From CAYONP01 sp964405335 (GTDB lineage: Bacteria; Armatimonadota; UBA10988): DNA of 64,000 nucleotides. Of the stretch, positions 42,514 through 51,816 are shown piece by piece. Below the pieces are notes generated by a model, which saw only the letters and a program-made list of their open reading frames with translations, ran no database searches and was not told the DNA's origin. Made by a program: the position numbers and the translations under genes. Where the stretch lies: NCBI GenBank assembly GCA_964405335.1, contig CAYONP010000017.1, positions 9,898-73,897 of the forward strand, read 5' to 3'. Position 1 is the stretch's first letter, and every line of letters starts with the position of its first letter.

Positions 42514-43914
42514 TTAGGCGATGCGATCGTCCGCCGGTCGCTCCGCGTCGGGCCAGGGATCGGCCACCGGTGCGGTCGAATCCCAGGCGTAGCTGCGGCA
42601 GACCGGGCTGGACGAATCGAACTCGGGCAACATGCCGTCGCGGGTGTGGGCCTCGAACAGATCGTCGACCAGGGCCCAGATCTCGTCGAGAGTCAGCTCG
42701 GCCGCGGTGTGCGGGTCGAGCATGGCGGCCTGATAGGCATACTGCTTGTCGCCGGTCACCGCCGCCTCGACGGTCAGCGCCTGGGTGTTGATGTTGGTCT
42801 GGCAGACCGCCGCGCACTGCGGCGGCAGTTTGCCGATGCGCGTCGGCTGGATGCCGTTCTGGTCGACCAGGCAGGGCACCTCGACGCAACAGCCCTGCGG
42901 CAGGTTGTCGATCAGGCCGTGGTTGAGCACGTTGCCATAGACCACGCGCGGCTGGCCGGTGTGGATGCTGTGGATGATGCCCGAGCCGAACTCGTGGCTG
43001 CGCCGGACCTCGACCGCCTCGTCGGCGAGCATCTTGTCGCGCGTGGCGGCCCAGTGGCGCTCAATATTCTCGCAGCGGCGGATGTACTCGTCGAGCGGCA
43101 CGCGGAAGCGGTCGATCAGGTCGGGCCGGTCGCGGCGGATGAAGTGCGGCGTGTACTCGCTGAAGTGCTCGCTCGACTCGGTGACGAAGTAACCGAGCCG
43201 GCGGAAAGCCTCGAACCGCACCGCGTCCTTCTTCCGCACCGCCGGGTCCGCGTAGGCCGCCCACAGCTTCGGGTAGGCGTCCTCGCCGTCGTGGCGCAGG
43301 CTCAGGAACCAGGCGTTGTGGTTGATCCCGGCGACCCTGAACTCCAGCTCGCTGTGCGGGATGCCCAGGTAGCCGGCGAGCTGCTGGCTGGTGCCCTGCA
43401 CACTGTGGCACAGGCCGACGGTGCGGATGCTCGTCTCCTGCAGCACCGCCCAGGTGTTGGCGCACATCGGATTGACGTAGTTGAGGAACCAGACGTCGGG
43501 GCAGACCGCCTCCATGTCGCGGGCCATGGCCAGCATGACCGGAATGGTGCGCAACGCGCGGAAGACACCGCCGATGCCGAGGGTGTCGGCGATGGTCTGC
43601 CGCAGGCCGTAGCGCTTGGGGAGGTCGAAGTCGACCCGCGTCGAGGGAAAGCCGCCGACCTGGATCATGTTGATGGCGTAGTCGGCGCCCTCGAGCGCGG
43701 CGCGGCGATCCTGCGTGGCGACGATGGTCGGCTTGGCGTGCGGGATGGCGTCGGCCACCTTGCGGGCCAGAATCTCGCTGATCCGGAGCCGTTCGGGGTC
43801 GATGTCCATCAGCGCAATCTCGGCGTCGCCGAGCTCCTCGAACGAGAGAATGTCGCCGAGCAAGTTCTTGCAGAAAACGACGCTGCCGGCGCCGATGAAC
43901 GCGATCTTGGGCAC
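42514..43914 (-). CDS. melA: GH4 alpha-galactosidase (MelA-like)
   Basis: A 466-residue NAD+- and Mn2+-dependent glycosidase of family GH4. Visible: the NAD loop KIAFIGAGSVVF, LMDIDPERL, IADTLGIGGVFRALRTIP, NYVNPMCANTW and LCHSVQGTSQ (metal Cys and His), AGINHNAWF, YVFTESSEHFSEY-like GYFVTESSEHFSEY, and GNVLNHGLIDNLPQGCCVEVPCLVD. The match to E. coli MelA runs over almost the whole length. GTG is the start, where homology begins. It hydrolyses alpha-galactosides in the cytosol by an oxidative mechanism. Confidence 0.93.
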   Translation of the reverse strand: MPKIAFIGAGSVVFCKNLLGDILSFEELGDAEIALMDIDPERLRISEILARKVADAIPHAKPTIVATQDRRAALEGADYAINMIQVGGFPSTRVDFDLPKRYGLRQTIADTLGIGGVFRALRTIPVMLAMARDMEAVCPDVWFLNYVNPMCANTWAVLQETSIRTVGLCHSVQGTSQQLAGYLGIPHSELEFRVAGINHNAWFLSLRHDGEDAYPKLWAAYADPAVRKKDAVRFEAFRRLGYFVTESSEHFSEYTPHFIRRDRPDLIDRFRVPLDEYIRRCENIERHWAATRDKMLADEAVEVRRSHEFGSGIIHSIHTGQPRVVYGNVLNHGLIDNLPQGCCVEVPCLVDQNGIQPTRIGKLPPQCAAVCQTNINTQALTVEAAVTGDKQYAYQAAMLDPHTAAELTLDEIWALVDDLFEAHTRDGMLPEFDSSSPVCRSYAWDSTAPVADPWPDAERPADDRIA

Positions 43915-44003
43915 GGCCGGGCTCCTGGCGACAGTCTGACTACAAGGTCGTTGCCCGGCAGGCGACCGCGCCGCGCCGGCCAACCGGCCGCCCAGGATCT
44001 GCC

Positions 44004-44936
44004 ATGCGCGCGCTGCTTCTCACCCCCGACGGACCCCGCTTCGTCGCCGACTATCCAGCGCCCGTCGCCGGTGACGGCGAAGCGCTGATCCGCGTCAGCC
44101 TGGCCGGCATCTGCGGCACCGACCTCGCCCTCATCGCCGGCTACGCCGACTTCACCGGCGTGCTCGGGCACGAGTTCGTCGGCCTCGTCGAGCAGGCCGA
44201 CGACGCAGCCTGGCTCGGCCGGCGGGTGGTCGGCGAGATCAACCTCAGCCGGCTGGAGCCGGCGAACCACGCGCCCGAACGCCGCGTGCTCGGGATTCGA
44301 GGCAAGGACGGCTGCTTCGCCGACTACCTGACCTTGCCGCTGCGCAACCTGCACCCGGTCGGCGAGACGATCAGCGACGAGGAGGCGGTCTTCGCCGAGC
44401 CGCTGGCCGCCGCGCTGCATGTCGCCGACGCGGTCGACCTGAGCGCCGTGCGCGAGGCGGCCGTGCTCGGCGCGGGGCGGCTGGGGATGCTGGTCGCCAT
44501 GGCGCTGGCCACGCGGGTCTACCGGCCGACAGTCCTGGCGCGTCGCGCGGCGTCCCTCGAGCTGCCCGCGCGGCTCGGCCTGCGCACCATGCCGGCCGAT
44601 GCGGCGGCCGCCGACTCGTTCGACCTGGTGGTCGACTGCACCGGCCGGCCCGACGGCCTCGACCGCGCCATTACGCTCTGCCGGCCGCTGGGCACGGTGG
44701 TCTTGAAGAGCACGCACGCCGGTCCGGCGGCGGTCGACTCGTCGGCGGTGGTGGTCAAGGAGCTGCGCCTGGTCGGCTCGCGCTGCGGCGACATGGCGGC
44801 GGCGCTGGAGGCGCTCGAGTACGGCCGCGTCGACCCAACGCCGCTGATCGATGCGGTCTATCCCCTCGACCAGGCCGAGCGCGCCCTGCACCACGCGGCG
44901 CGCCCCGGCGTGCGCAAGGTCCTGCTGCAACCGTAG
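44004..44936 (+). CDS. Zinc-type MDR alcohol dehydrogenase-like, no structural zinc site
   Basis: A 310-residue medium-chain dehydrogenase. Catalytic zinc ligands are present: Cys37 in GICGTD, His56-Glu57 in LGHEFVG, and Glu in FAEPLAAALH. The nucleotide loop is VLGAGRLGMLVA (about 155-166). The four-Cys structural zinc lobe expected near residues 85-105 is absent (NLSRLEPANHAPERRVLG). The protein is shorter than the usual 340-350. Likely oxidises a sugar alcohol or polyol. It diverges from the GH4 gene. Its stop codon shares a base with the 83-bp element. Confidence 0.88.
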   Translation: MRALLLTPDGPRFVADYPAPVAGDGEALIRVSLAGICGTDLALIAGYADFTGVLGHEFVGLVEQADDAAWLGRRVVGEINLSRLEPANHAPERRVLGIRGKDGCFADYLTLPLRNLHPVGETISDEEAVFAEPLAAALHVADAVDLSAVREAAVLGAGRLGMLVAMALATRVYRPTVLARRAASLELPARLGLRTMPADAAAADSFDLVVDCTGRPDGLDRAITLCRPLGTVVLKSTHAGPAAVDSSAVVVKELRLVGSRCGDMAAALEALEYGRVDPTPLIDAVYPLDQAERALHHAARPGVRKVLLQP

Positions 44937-45018
44937 GGGTCAGGTCTCGTTTTCAAGCCGGATGTTGCGATGGACGGGCGAACGTGTAACATGTCGCGGG
45001 ATAATGAGACCTGACCCC
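44936..45018. mobile_element. 83-bp element with 13-bp inverted ends, copy 1
   Basis: GGGGTCAGGTCTC at the left and its exact complement GAGACCTGACCCC at the right enclose 57 bases. It begins on the last base of the dehydrogenase stop codon. Copy 2 at 52983 has the same length, the same ends and a related core. This fits a REPIN/MITE-like element moved in trans; no transposase is nearby. Confidence 0.8.
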
Positions 45019-45071
45019 GTGGCGGGTTGCCGGGCTCATCCGCTGCTGCTAGAGTCACGCCGGAGAGCGAC

Positions 45072-45464
45072 ATGGCAGAGGGACACGGGCATCGCGTCTG
45101 GATTGTGCCGGACGGCTATCTGGCGAGCACGCCGGAGGGCTGCACCGGACCGACCGGTTACTTCTCGCACGAAAGCCTTTGCATCCTCAACGACGGTGAC
45201 GAGCCGGCCGACTGCACGCTGGACGTCTACTACGAAGATCGTGAGCCGATCCTCGGCATCCGCTTCGTGGTCGGCGGGCTGCGCACCTGGCATTACCGGC
45301 TCGACCAGTGTCGCGATCACGCCGGTGAGCTGCTCGCCCGCGACGTGCCCTATGCCCTGCGGCTGACCGCCAGCCGCAACGTCGTCTGCCAGCACAGCCG
45401 GCTCGACGTCACGCAGCCGAACCTGGCGCTGTTCAGCATCGTCCCCTGGGCGGCCGACCGGTGA
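45072..45464 (+). CDS. Sensory-rhodopsin-transducer (ASRT)-family protein
   Basis: A 130-residue beta-sandwich protein: RVWIVPDGYLAS, then GYFSHESLCILNDGDEPADCTLDVYYEDREPI, and VVCQHSRLDVTQPNLALFSI. These are the marks of the family of Anabaena sensory rhodopsin transducer, a tetrameric soluble protein. Most members occur without a rhodopsin, often near sugar-metabolism genes. The ATG at 45072 has GGAGAG upstream. Coupled by GTGA to the DUF309 gene. Ligand unknown. Confidence 0.85.
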   Translation: MAEGHGHRVWIVPDGYLASTPEGCTGPTGYFSHESLCILNDGDEPADCTLDVYYEDREPILGIRFVVGGLRTWHYRLDQCRDHAGELLARDVPYALRLTASRNVVCQHSRLDVTQPNLALFSIVPWAADR

Positions 45465-45841
45465 GCCGCGATCCACGGCTCCAGGGCTTCGTCGAGCTGT
45501 TCAATGCCGGGCAGTACTGGGATGCCCACGAGGCGCTGGAACCGCTCTGGCTGGAGACTCCCGAGCCGCGGCGCGAGCTCTATCGCGGACTGATCCAAGC
45601 CGCCGCGGCGATGGTCCACCACGAGCGGGGCAATCGACACGGGGTGTTCACCCTCCACGCCAAGGCACGGGCCAAGCTGCTCGACTTCGGGCCGGTCGAG
45701 GACGGCCTCGATATCCGGGCGTTCCTGTACGAGGTTGAGCGGTGCCTGTTCTGGCACGGGCCTGCGCCGCGCCTCGGTCTGGCGCGCTGGTGGGCCGCGC
45801 CGGACGACGCGGCGGTAAGGCAAGCCCGGGCCGACGTGTGA
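45461..45841 (+). CDS. DUF309 family protein
   Basis: A 126-residue helical protein. FNAGQYWDAHEALEPLW, then RGLIQAAAAMVHHERGN and the following LHAKARAKLL are the DUF309 signature with its HE pair. The GTG start overlaps the previous stop. Function unknown; family members are cytosolic. Confidence 0.9.
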   Translation: MSRDPRLQGFVELFNAGQYWDAHEALEPLWLETPEPRRELYRGLIQAAAAMVHHERGNRHGVFTLHAKARAKLLDFGPVEDGLDIRAFLYEVERCLFWHGPAPRLGLARWWAAPDDAAVRQARADV

Positions 45842-45880
45842 TCGGCCGCCGGCATCGCGGTGGGCCCGCGCCGCGCCTCT

Positions 45881-45908
45881 TTGGGCCGGCCGCCGGCGGA
45901 GGTATAAT
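45881..45908 (+). promoter_or_regulatory. Likely sigma-70 promoter of kdsA (near-leaderless)
   Basis: TTGGGC (45881-45886), 16 bases, TATAAT (45903-45908). The kdsA ATG is at 45918, so transcription would begin only 0-4 bases before it, giving a leaderless or near-leaderless mRNA. Confidence 0.5.
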
Positions 45909-45917
45909 CCCCGCGCC

Positions 45918-46736
45918 ATGCACACCGTCCAGATCCGCGACATCGCTATCGGCGAGGGTCATCCGCTGGTGCTCATCGCCGGGCCGTGCGTGATCGAGAG
46001 CGCCGAGCGCACGCGGCGCATTGCCGGCGAGCTGGTGCCGCTCTGCGCGCGGCTCGGCCTGCCGCTGATCTTCAAGGCCAGCTACGACAAGGCCAACCGC
46101 ACCTCGCTCGACTCGTTCCGCGGACCCGGCCTCGAGGCAGGCCTCGAGGTGCTTGCCGGCATCGCCGCCGAGTTCGGCTGTCCGGTCACCACCGACGTCC
46201 ACGAGCCGGGCCACTGCGCGCCGGTGGCCGAGGTGGTCGACCTGCTCCAGATCCCGGCCTTTCTCTGCCGTCAGACCGACCTGCTGGTCACCGCGGCGGC
46301 CACCGGCCGGCCGGTGTCGGTGAAGAAGGGTCAGTTTACCGCGCCCGAGGACATGCGTTCGGTGGTCGCCAAGCTGGCCCGCGCCGCCGGCGTGCTGCTG
46401 GTCGAGCGCGGCACCACCTTCGGTTACCATAATCTGGTGGTCGATTTCCGCTCGCTGCCCATCCTGCGGGGGCTCGGCTGGCCGGTGGTCTTCGACGGCA
46501 CGCACAGCGTTCAGCGGCCGTCGGCCGGCGGAACGCACAGCGGCGGCGACCGGCAGCATGTCGCCCCGCTCTGCCGGGCGGCGGTGGCGGTCGGTGTCGA
46601 CGCGCTCTTTCTCGAGGTCCATGACCAGCCCGACCAGGCCCTCTGCGACGGGCCGAACATGATTGCCCTGGCCGACCTGCCGGCACTGTTGGCCAGCCTG
46701 TTGCGCATCCGGGAGGCACTGCATGCCCGAGCGTGA
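45918..46736 (+). CDS. kdsA: 3-deoxy-8-phosphooctulonate (Kdo8P) synthase
   Basis: A 272-residue enzyme that condenses PEP with arabinose 5-phosphate for LPS Kdo. Visible are LIAGPCVIES (21-28), FKASYDKANRTS, TTDVHEP, QIPAFLCRQTDLL, VKKGQFTAPEDM, GTTFGYHNLVVDFR and FDGTHSVQ. Cys24 in AGPC marks the metal-dependent class (the metal-free E. coli type has Asn). It overlaps kdsD by 14 bases, so the two Kdo genes are coupled. Confidence 0.97.
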   Translation: MHTVQIRDIAIGEGHPLVLIAGPCVIESAERTRRIAGELVPLCARLGLPLIFKASYDKANRTSLDSFRGPGLEAGLEVLAGIAAEFGCPVTTDVHEPGHCAPVAEVVDLLQIPAFLCRQTDLLVTAAATGRPVSVKKGQFTAPEDMRSVVAKLARAAGVLLVERGTTFGYHNLVVDFRSLPILRGLGWPVVFDGTHSVQRPSAGGTHSGGDRQHVAPLCRAAVAVGVDALFLEVHDQPDQALCDGPNMIALADLPALLASLLRIREALHARA

Positions 46737-47709
46737 GGCCTGGCTGGCGACCGCGCGTGAGACCCTGCGGATCGAGGCCGAGGCGCTGCGCGGCTTGCTC
46801 GAGCGACTCCCCGAGGCGGCCGTCGCCGCGGCGGTCGAGCTGATTCTCTCACGGCCCGAGGGGCGGGTGATCTGCACGGGTGTGGGCAAGTCGGGCCATA
46901 TCGCGCACAAGGTGGCGGCGACTTTGTCGAGCACCGGCACGCCGGCGGTCTATCTCTCGGCGGCCGAGGGGGTGCACGGCGACCTCGGCGCCGCGCGGCC
47001 GGGCGAGGTGGTGCTGGCCTTCAGCTACCGCGGCGAGAGCGACGAGCTGCGCGCCCTGCTCCCCGCCCTGGTGCGCATGGACTGCCCGCTGATCGCCGTT
47101 ACCGGCCGGCCCGACTCGACTCTGGCGCGGCACAGCCGCGTCGTGCTCGACATCGCCGTCGAGCGCGAGGCCTGCCCGCACAACCTGGCGCCGACGGCGA
47201 GCACGACGGTGATGCTGGCCCTCGGCGACGCACTGGCGATGGCCGTGATGCAGGCCCGTGAATTCACCGCCGAGGAGTTCGCCCGTTTCCACCCCGGCGG
47301 CAGCCTCGGCCGGCGACTGCTGCTGACCGTCGGCGACGTGATGCGCGGCGGCAGCGACAACGCCGTGGTGGCGGCCGACGCGACGGTGCAGCGGGCGCTG
47401 CTGGTCATGACCGCCGCGCCGATCCGCGGCGTGGTCAACGTGGTCGACGGCGACGGCCGGCTGGTCGGCATCTTCACCGACGGCGACCTGCGCCGCCGGC
47501 TCGAAGCCGACGGCGCAGGCGTGCTGGCCCGCCCGATCGGCGAGGTGATGAGCCGCGACCCGACGACCATCACGCCCGATCGCCTGGCCACCGAGGGGCT
47601 GGCGCTGATGCAGGCCCGCGAGTTCGACAACATCGCCGTGGTCGACTCGGCCGGCCGCGCGGTGGGCATCCTTGACGTGCAGGACCTGCTGCGGGCGGGG
47701 GTGGTGTAG
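46723..47709 (+). CDS. kdsD: Arabinose-5-phosphate isomerase
   Basis: A 328-residue KpsF/GutQ-type isomerase that makes arabinose 5-phosphate for KdsA. SIS domain at about 30-185 (VICTGVGKSGHIAHKVAATLSSTG, AEGVHGDLG, FSYRGESDEL, NLAPTASTTVMLALGDALA, FARFHPGGSLG), then two CBS domains (about 205-325, VGIFTDGDLRRRLE and IAVVDSAGRAVGILDVQDLL). The usual SNSGET is FSYRGES here. The start is the ATG inside the end of kdsA. Confidence 0.95.
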   Translation: MPEREAWLATARETLRIEAEALRGLLERLPEAAVAAAVELILSRPEGRVICTGVGKSGHIAHKVAATLSSTGTPAVYLSAAEGVHGDLGAARPGEVVLAFSYRGESDELRALLPALVRMDCPLIAVTGRPDSTLARHSRVVLDIAVEREACPHNLAPTASTTVMLALGDALAMAVMQAREFTAEEFARFHPGGSLGRRLLLTVGDVMRGGSDNAVVAADATVQRALLVMTAAPIRGVVNVVDGDGRLVGIFTDGDLRRRLEADGAGVLARPIGEVMSRDPTTITPDRLATEGLALMQAREFDNIAVVDSAGRAVGILDVQDLLRAGVV

Positions 47710-47796
47710 GGTGTGAGTCGGCGCGCAACCTAACCTAACCGCCGAGCTTGACGCCCGAGCACCGCACTCCTAGACTCCGGCCGTCCCGGAGCAGCC

Positions 47797-49188
47797 ATGC
47801 AACTGACCTTCTGCGGCGCCGCGCGCAATGTCACCGGCTCCTGCTACTTGCTCGAGGCCGCCGGGCGGCGGGTGCTGATCGATTGCGGGCTGTTTCAGGA
47901 ACGGGGCCTCAAAGACCGCAACTGGGAGGCGTTTCCGTTCGACCCGGCCGGCATCGACGCGGTGATCTTGACCCACGCCCACATCGATCACTCCGGCCGT
48001 CTGCCGCTGCTCGCCAAGCAGGGCTTTGTCGGTCCGATCTACACCACGCCCGCCGGAGTCGACCTGACCGAACTGCTGCTGCTCGACTCAGCGCACATCC
48101 AGGAAGAGGACGCCCGCTACAAAACCAAACGTCACCGCCGCGAAGGGCGCGAGCTGCCGCCGACCGAGCCGCTCTATGAGACCGCGCACGCCAAGCAGGC
48201 CGTGGCGCTGCTGCGGCGGGTGAAGTACCACCGGTCGATCGAGGTGGTGCCGGGCATCACCGCGGTGTGGAACGACGCCGGGCACATCCTCGGCTCCGGG
48301 CACGTGCTGGTCACGGTCAAGCAGGGCACCGCGGCGACGCGGGTTCTCTTCTCGGGCGACATCGGCATGGCGCCGCGGCCGATCCTGAAGGACCCCGAGC
48401 CGTTCGCCGAGGCCGACGTGCTGATCTGCGAGTCGACCTACGGAAACCGCCTGCACGAGACGCGCGAGTTCGCGGTGCAGAAGCTGCGTGACGTGGTCAA
48501 CCAGACGATGGCGAAGGAGGGCAACGTGGTCATTCCGGCCTTCGCCGTCGGCCGCACGCAGACGATTCTCTACTATCTCGCGGCGCTGATGAAAGCCGGT
48601 GAGATCGACGAGGTGACCACCTTCGTCGACAGCCCGATGGCCATCCGTGCGACCGAGATCCTGCGCCGCCACCCCGACTGCTACGACGAAGAGGCCCGCG
48701 CGGTGCTCGCCGCCGGCGGCGACCCGATTGGCTTCGAGCCGCTCCACTTCACCTCGACCACCTCGGCCTCGAAGGCGATCAACCGGATCAAGGGCGGGTG
48801 CATCATCGTCTCGGCCAGCGGCATGTGTACCGCCGGGCGGATCAAGCACCACCTGCAGCACAACATCACCCGGCCGAACTCGACCATCCTGTTCTGCGGT
48901 TTCCAGGCCGTCGGCACGCTCGGGCGGCAGATTCTCGAGCGGCCCGACGAGGTCCGCATCCATGGTGAGATGCACCGGGTGCGGGCGCGCATCGAGGCCA
49001 TCGGCGGACTGTCCGGCCACGCCGACCGGAACGGCCTGCTCAACTGGTGCGCCGCCGTCTCCGGCGTGCAGCAGTGCTACGTCACGCACGGCGACGAAGA
49101 GCCGGCGCTCGAGTTCGCCGCCGCGCTGAGCGAGCGGTTCGGCTGGCCGGTCGAGGCGCCGGAGTATGGCCAAACCGTCGATCTGTAG
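47797..49188 (+). CDS. MBL-fold beta-CASP ribonuclease
   Basis: A 463-residue metallo-beta-lactamase nuclease. Motif 2 is THAHIDHSG (His60, His62, Asp64, His65), with GHILGSGHV and SGDIGMAP as later metal motifs, a beta-CASP insert (about 200-370: CESTYGNRLH, IPAFAVGRTQTILYYL, SASGMCTAGR) and the final LSGHADRNGL. Relatives are the bacterial CPSF73-like exonucleases. It stands alone between kdsD and the lyase gene. Confidence 0.92.
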   Translation: MQLTFCGAARNVTGSCYLLEAAGRRVLIDCGLFQERGLKDRNWEAFPFDPAGIDAVILTHAHIDHSGRLPLLAKQGFVGPIYTTPAGVDLTELLLLDSAHIQEEDARYKTKRHRREGRELPPTEPLYETAHAKQAVALLRRVKYHRSIEVVPGITAVWNDAGHILGSGHVLVTVKQGTAATRVLFSGDIGMAPRPILKDPEPFAEADVLICESTYGNRLHETREFAVQKLRDVVNQTMAKEGNVVIPAFAVGRTQTILYYLAALMKAGEIDEVTTFVDSPMAIRATEILRRHPDCYDEEARAVLAAGGDPIGFEPLHFTSTTSASKAINRIKGGCIIVSASGMCTAGRIKHHLQHNITRPNSTILFCGFQAVGTLGRQILERPDEVRIHGEMHRVRARIEAIGGLSGHADRNGLLNWCAAVSGVQQCYVTHGDEEPALEFAAALSERFGWPVEAPEYGQTVDL

Positions 49189-49197
49189 GAGCCGGCC

Positions 49198-51816
49198 ATG
49201 GCGGCCTTGCTGCTCTACCTGACCATCACCGCGCCGCCGACACCACGTGACGGCCTGGCTCGGCTCGACCTGACCCGGCCCGGCCTCGAGGCGGTCCGCG
49301 CCGCGTTCGAGGCCGATGATCTGACCACCGCCGCGGCGGCGCTGCGCGACTACTACCGCGCCCGGCCGATGCCGGCGGTGGTTGGCGACGGCGTGCGGCC
49401 GGCGCCCAATCCGGCCTACGACACTAGCGCCGCCGACGCGCTGCTGCGGCGCGAGGTCAGCTTCGTCGGCAAGCCGGCGACCTTGACCCACGACATCGAC
49501 TGGACGTCTGACCCGCATCGCGACATCGAGTGGCCGATCGAGCTCAACCGCCACTTCTTCTGGCGGCCGATCATCGAGGCTTGGTGGCACACCGGCGACG
49601 ACCGCTACCTCGACGACGTGCTGTTCATGCTCGAAGACTGGATCGACGACAACCCGATGCCCGACCGCGACGGCCGCGGCGCCTGGCGAACGCTCGAGTG
49701 CGGGCTTCGCCTGCAGAGCGCCTGGCCCATCGTCTTCTGGCACGCCGTGCGGAGCGACCGGTTCGCGCCGGCCCTGATCGGCCGCATGTTGGCCAGCATG
49801 GCCGAGCAGTGCGACTGGCTGATGCGCTATCCGAAGGGCGGCAACTGGCTGCTGATGGAGCGCACCGGCATCTTGACCGTCGCCGCCTGCTTCCCCGAGT
49901 TCGCCGATGCGGCCGAGTGGCGCTCGGCCGCCTGGGCCACCATGGCCCGCGAGATGACCGCCCAGGTCTATCCGGACGGCGCGCAGATGGAGCTGACCCC
50001 GCACTACAACCGCGTCTGTGTCGACAACTTCACCCGCGCCGCCGACATCGCCCGCGGCGCAGGGCTCGAAGTCCCGGGCGACTACCTGGGCGCGCTCGAG
50101 CGGATGTACGAGTACGTGCTCCTGCTGGTCAAGCCTGACGGCTACATCCCGATGCTCAACGACTCGGACCACGACAACGAGCGCAGCCTGCTCGCCCGCG
50201 GGGCGGCGATGTTCGAGCGCGAGGACATGCGCTATGTCGCCACCGGCGGGGCCGTGGGCACGCCGCCCGCGCAGACCAGCTACGCCTTCCCTTGGGCCGG
50301 GCAGTACCTCCTGCGCAGCGGCTGGAGCCTGGACGACGTCTACCTCTGCCTCGATGCCGGGCCATACGGCACCGGGCATCAGCACGAGGACAAGCTCAGC
50401 CTCGATGTGTGGGGCTATGGCGACGAGCTGATTGTCGACCCCGGCCGCTACACCTACGTCGGCGGCGCGTGGCGCAGCTACTTCGTCTCGACCGCCAGCC
50501 ACAGCACCGTGCTGGTCGACGGCGCGGGGCAGCGGCGGCGGCAGGTCCGCTCGAGCTACGTCAATCGCGAGCCGCAGCCGAACCGGCTGGTGGTCACGCC
50601 CGCGGCCGAGCTGGTCTGCGGTAGCTACGAAGAGGGATACGGCAACGGCGCCGATGTGATCCACGTGCGCAAGGCCGTGTTCATGCGCGACGGCGGCTAC
50701 TTCGTCGTCATCGACGACTTGCTGCCGCGCGGCACGGCGGCGGACGAGGTGACCATGACGGTCCAGTTCCAACTCGCCCACGCCGGTGCGACGCTCGATC
50801 CCGACACGCTGGCCGTCCGCGGCGGCGGCGAGCGCGGCTCGGTGCTGATCCAGCCCGTCACGCGGGCCGGCGTCGAGGCGACGCTGCACGAGGGCGAAGA
50901 GGACCCGCCGGCCGGCTGGGTTGGTTGGAGCCTGCACCAGGCCCTGAAGCTGCCGGCCACCATGGTCCGTTACTCGCTGCGCGGCACGCCGCCGCTGCGG
51001 TTCGTCACCGTCCTCCGTCCCCACCGCACCGGTGAGGAGCCGGACCTGCCCGACGGCCTGCCGGCCAACAACCTGTGGGATCTGCCCGATCCGGCGCCGG
51101 GCGCGCCGCTGGTCGACGTTAAGGGCGGGCCGATCGTCTGCCGTTCGGCCGGGCCGGAGAGCCGGCTCCGCTGGGGCTACGCCGCGGGCGGCGGGCTGAT
51201 CTTCGAGCGCGGGCCCGAGCCCGACGGCAGCTTTCGCCTGGCCGGCACGCTGTTCGATGTGCCCTACCAGTACGCGGTCGTCCACGGCGAGCGGACGCTG
51301 CAATCGGGCACCTACATGCTGCCGGCGCCGAAGACCTACGACTTTGAGGACGGCGAGACGGCCGGCTGGTCGGGCGAGATCGCCCGTCCCGGCGCGGGCG
51401 GCTCGGCCGCCTGCCTGCACGCCGCGTCGCCGGCGACGACCGAGCCGGCCTACGTGACGCTAAGCCAACCGCGGCGCCTGGTCAGCGATGCCGACCTGTA
51501 CGTCGCCCTCGACTGGCGCTCGCCGGTGGCCGACGGCGGCGACTGGTACTACGTCAAGGTGACGTTGGTCGACGAGGAGGGGCGGTACTGGTCGAGCTAC
51601 GTCGCCCGCGCGCCGTCGGATGAGTGGCGGCAGGTCGAGCTGCGGCTCGGCGACTTCCGCGGCGACACGGCCGGCTCGGCGATCCAGGGCCAGTCGTTGC
51701 CTGCCGGGGTGCGCTTCCGCGAGGTTCAGGTTGTCGGCCGCAAGGGCGTCACGGGCGACGCCGTGGCGATGGTCTTGCAGGTCGACCAGGTCGCCATCAG
51801 CGGCACGCCCGGGTAG
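49198..51816 (+). CDS. Heparinase II/III-family polysaccharide lyase
   Basis: An 872-residue enzyme. After a short hydrophobic leader come an alginate-lyase-like alpha/alpha toroid (about 60-370: DIEWPIELNRHFFW, GGNWLLMERTGI, GAQMELTPHYNRV), the heparinase II/III beta-sandwich (about 390-640, with GTGHQHEDKLSLDVWGYG and SHSTVLVDG), and a C-terminal jelly-roll, CBM-like domain (about 715-870). Tyr and His in the HYN and HQHED motifs are likely catalytic. It would beta-eliminate uronic-acid polymers at the cell surface. Ribosome site TAGGAG overlaps the end of the previous gene's stop. Confidence 0.88.
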   Translation: MAALLLYLTITAPPTPRDGLARLDLTRPGLEAVRAAFEADDLTTAAAALRDYYRARPMPAVVGDGVRPAPNPAYDTSAADALLRREVSFVGKPATLTHDIDWTSDPHRDIEWPIELNRHFFWRPIIEAWWHTGDDRYLDDVLFMLEDWIDDNPMPDRDGRGAWRTLECGLRLQSAWPIVFWHAVRSDRFAPALIGRMLASMAEQCDWLMRYPKGGNWLLMERTGILTVAACFPEFADAAEWRSAAWATMAREMTAQVYPDGAQMELTPHYNRVCVDNFTRAADIARGAGLEVPGDYLGALERMYEYVLLLVKPDGYIPMLNDSDHDNERSLLARGAAMFEREDMRYVATGGAVGTPPAQTSYAFPWAGQYLLRSGWSLDDVYLCLDAGPYGTGHQHEDKLSLDVWGYGDELIVDPGRYTYVGGAWRSYFVSTASHSTVLVDGAGQRRRQVRSSYVNREPQPNRLVVTPAAELVCGSYEEGYGNGADVIHVRKAVFMRDGGYFVVIDDLLPRGTAADEVTMTVQFQLAHAGATLDPDTLAVRGGGERGSVLIQPVTRAGVEATLHEGEEDPPAGWVGWSLHQALKLPATMVRYSLRGTPPLRFVTVLRPHRTGEEPDLPDGLPANNLWDLPDPAPGAPLVDVKGGPIVCRSAGPESRLRWGYAAGGGLIFERGPEPDGSFRLAGTLFDVPYQYAVVHGERTLQSGTYMLPAPKTYDFEDGETAGWSGEIARPGAGGSAACLHAASPATTEPAYVTLSQPRRLVSDADLYVALDWRSPVADGGDWYYVKVTLVDEEGRYWSSYVARAPSDEWRQVELRLGDFRGDTAGSAIQGQSLPAGVRFREVQVVGRKGVTGDAVAMVLQVDQVAISGTPG

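Noticed and set aside
48088..51420. Minus-strand open frame of 1110 codons
   Set aside because: It lies antisense to the beta-CASP nuclease and lyase genes, has shadow composition and no recognisable domain or ribosome site.
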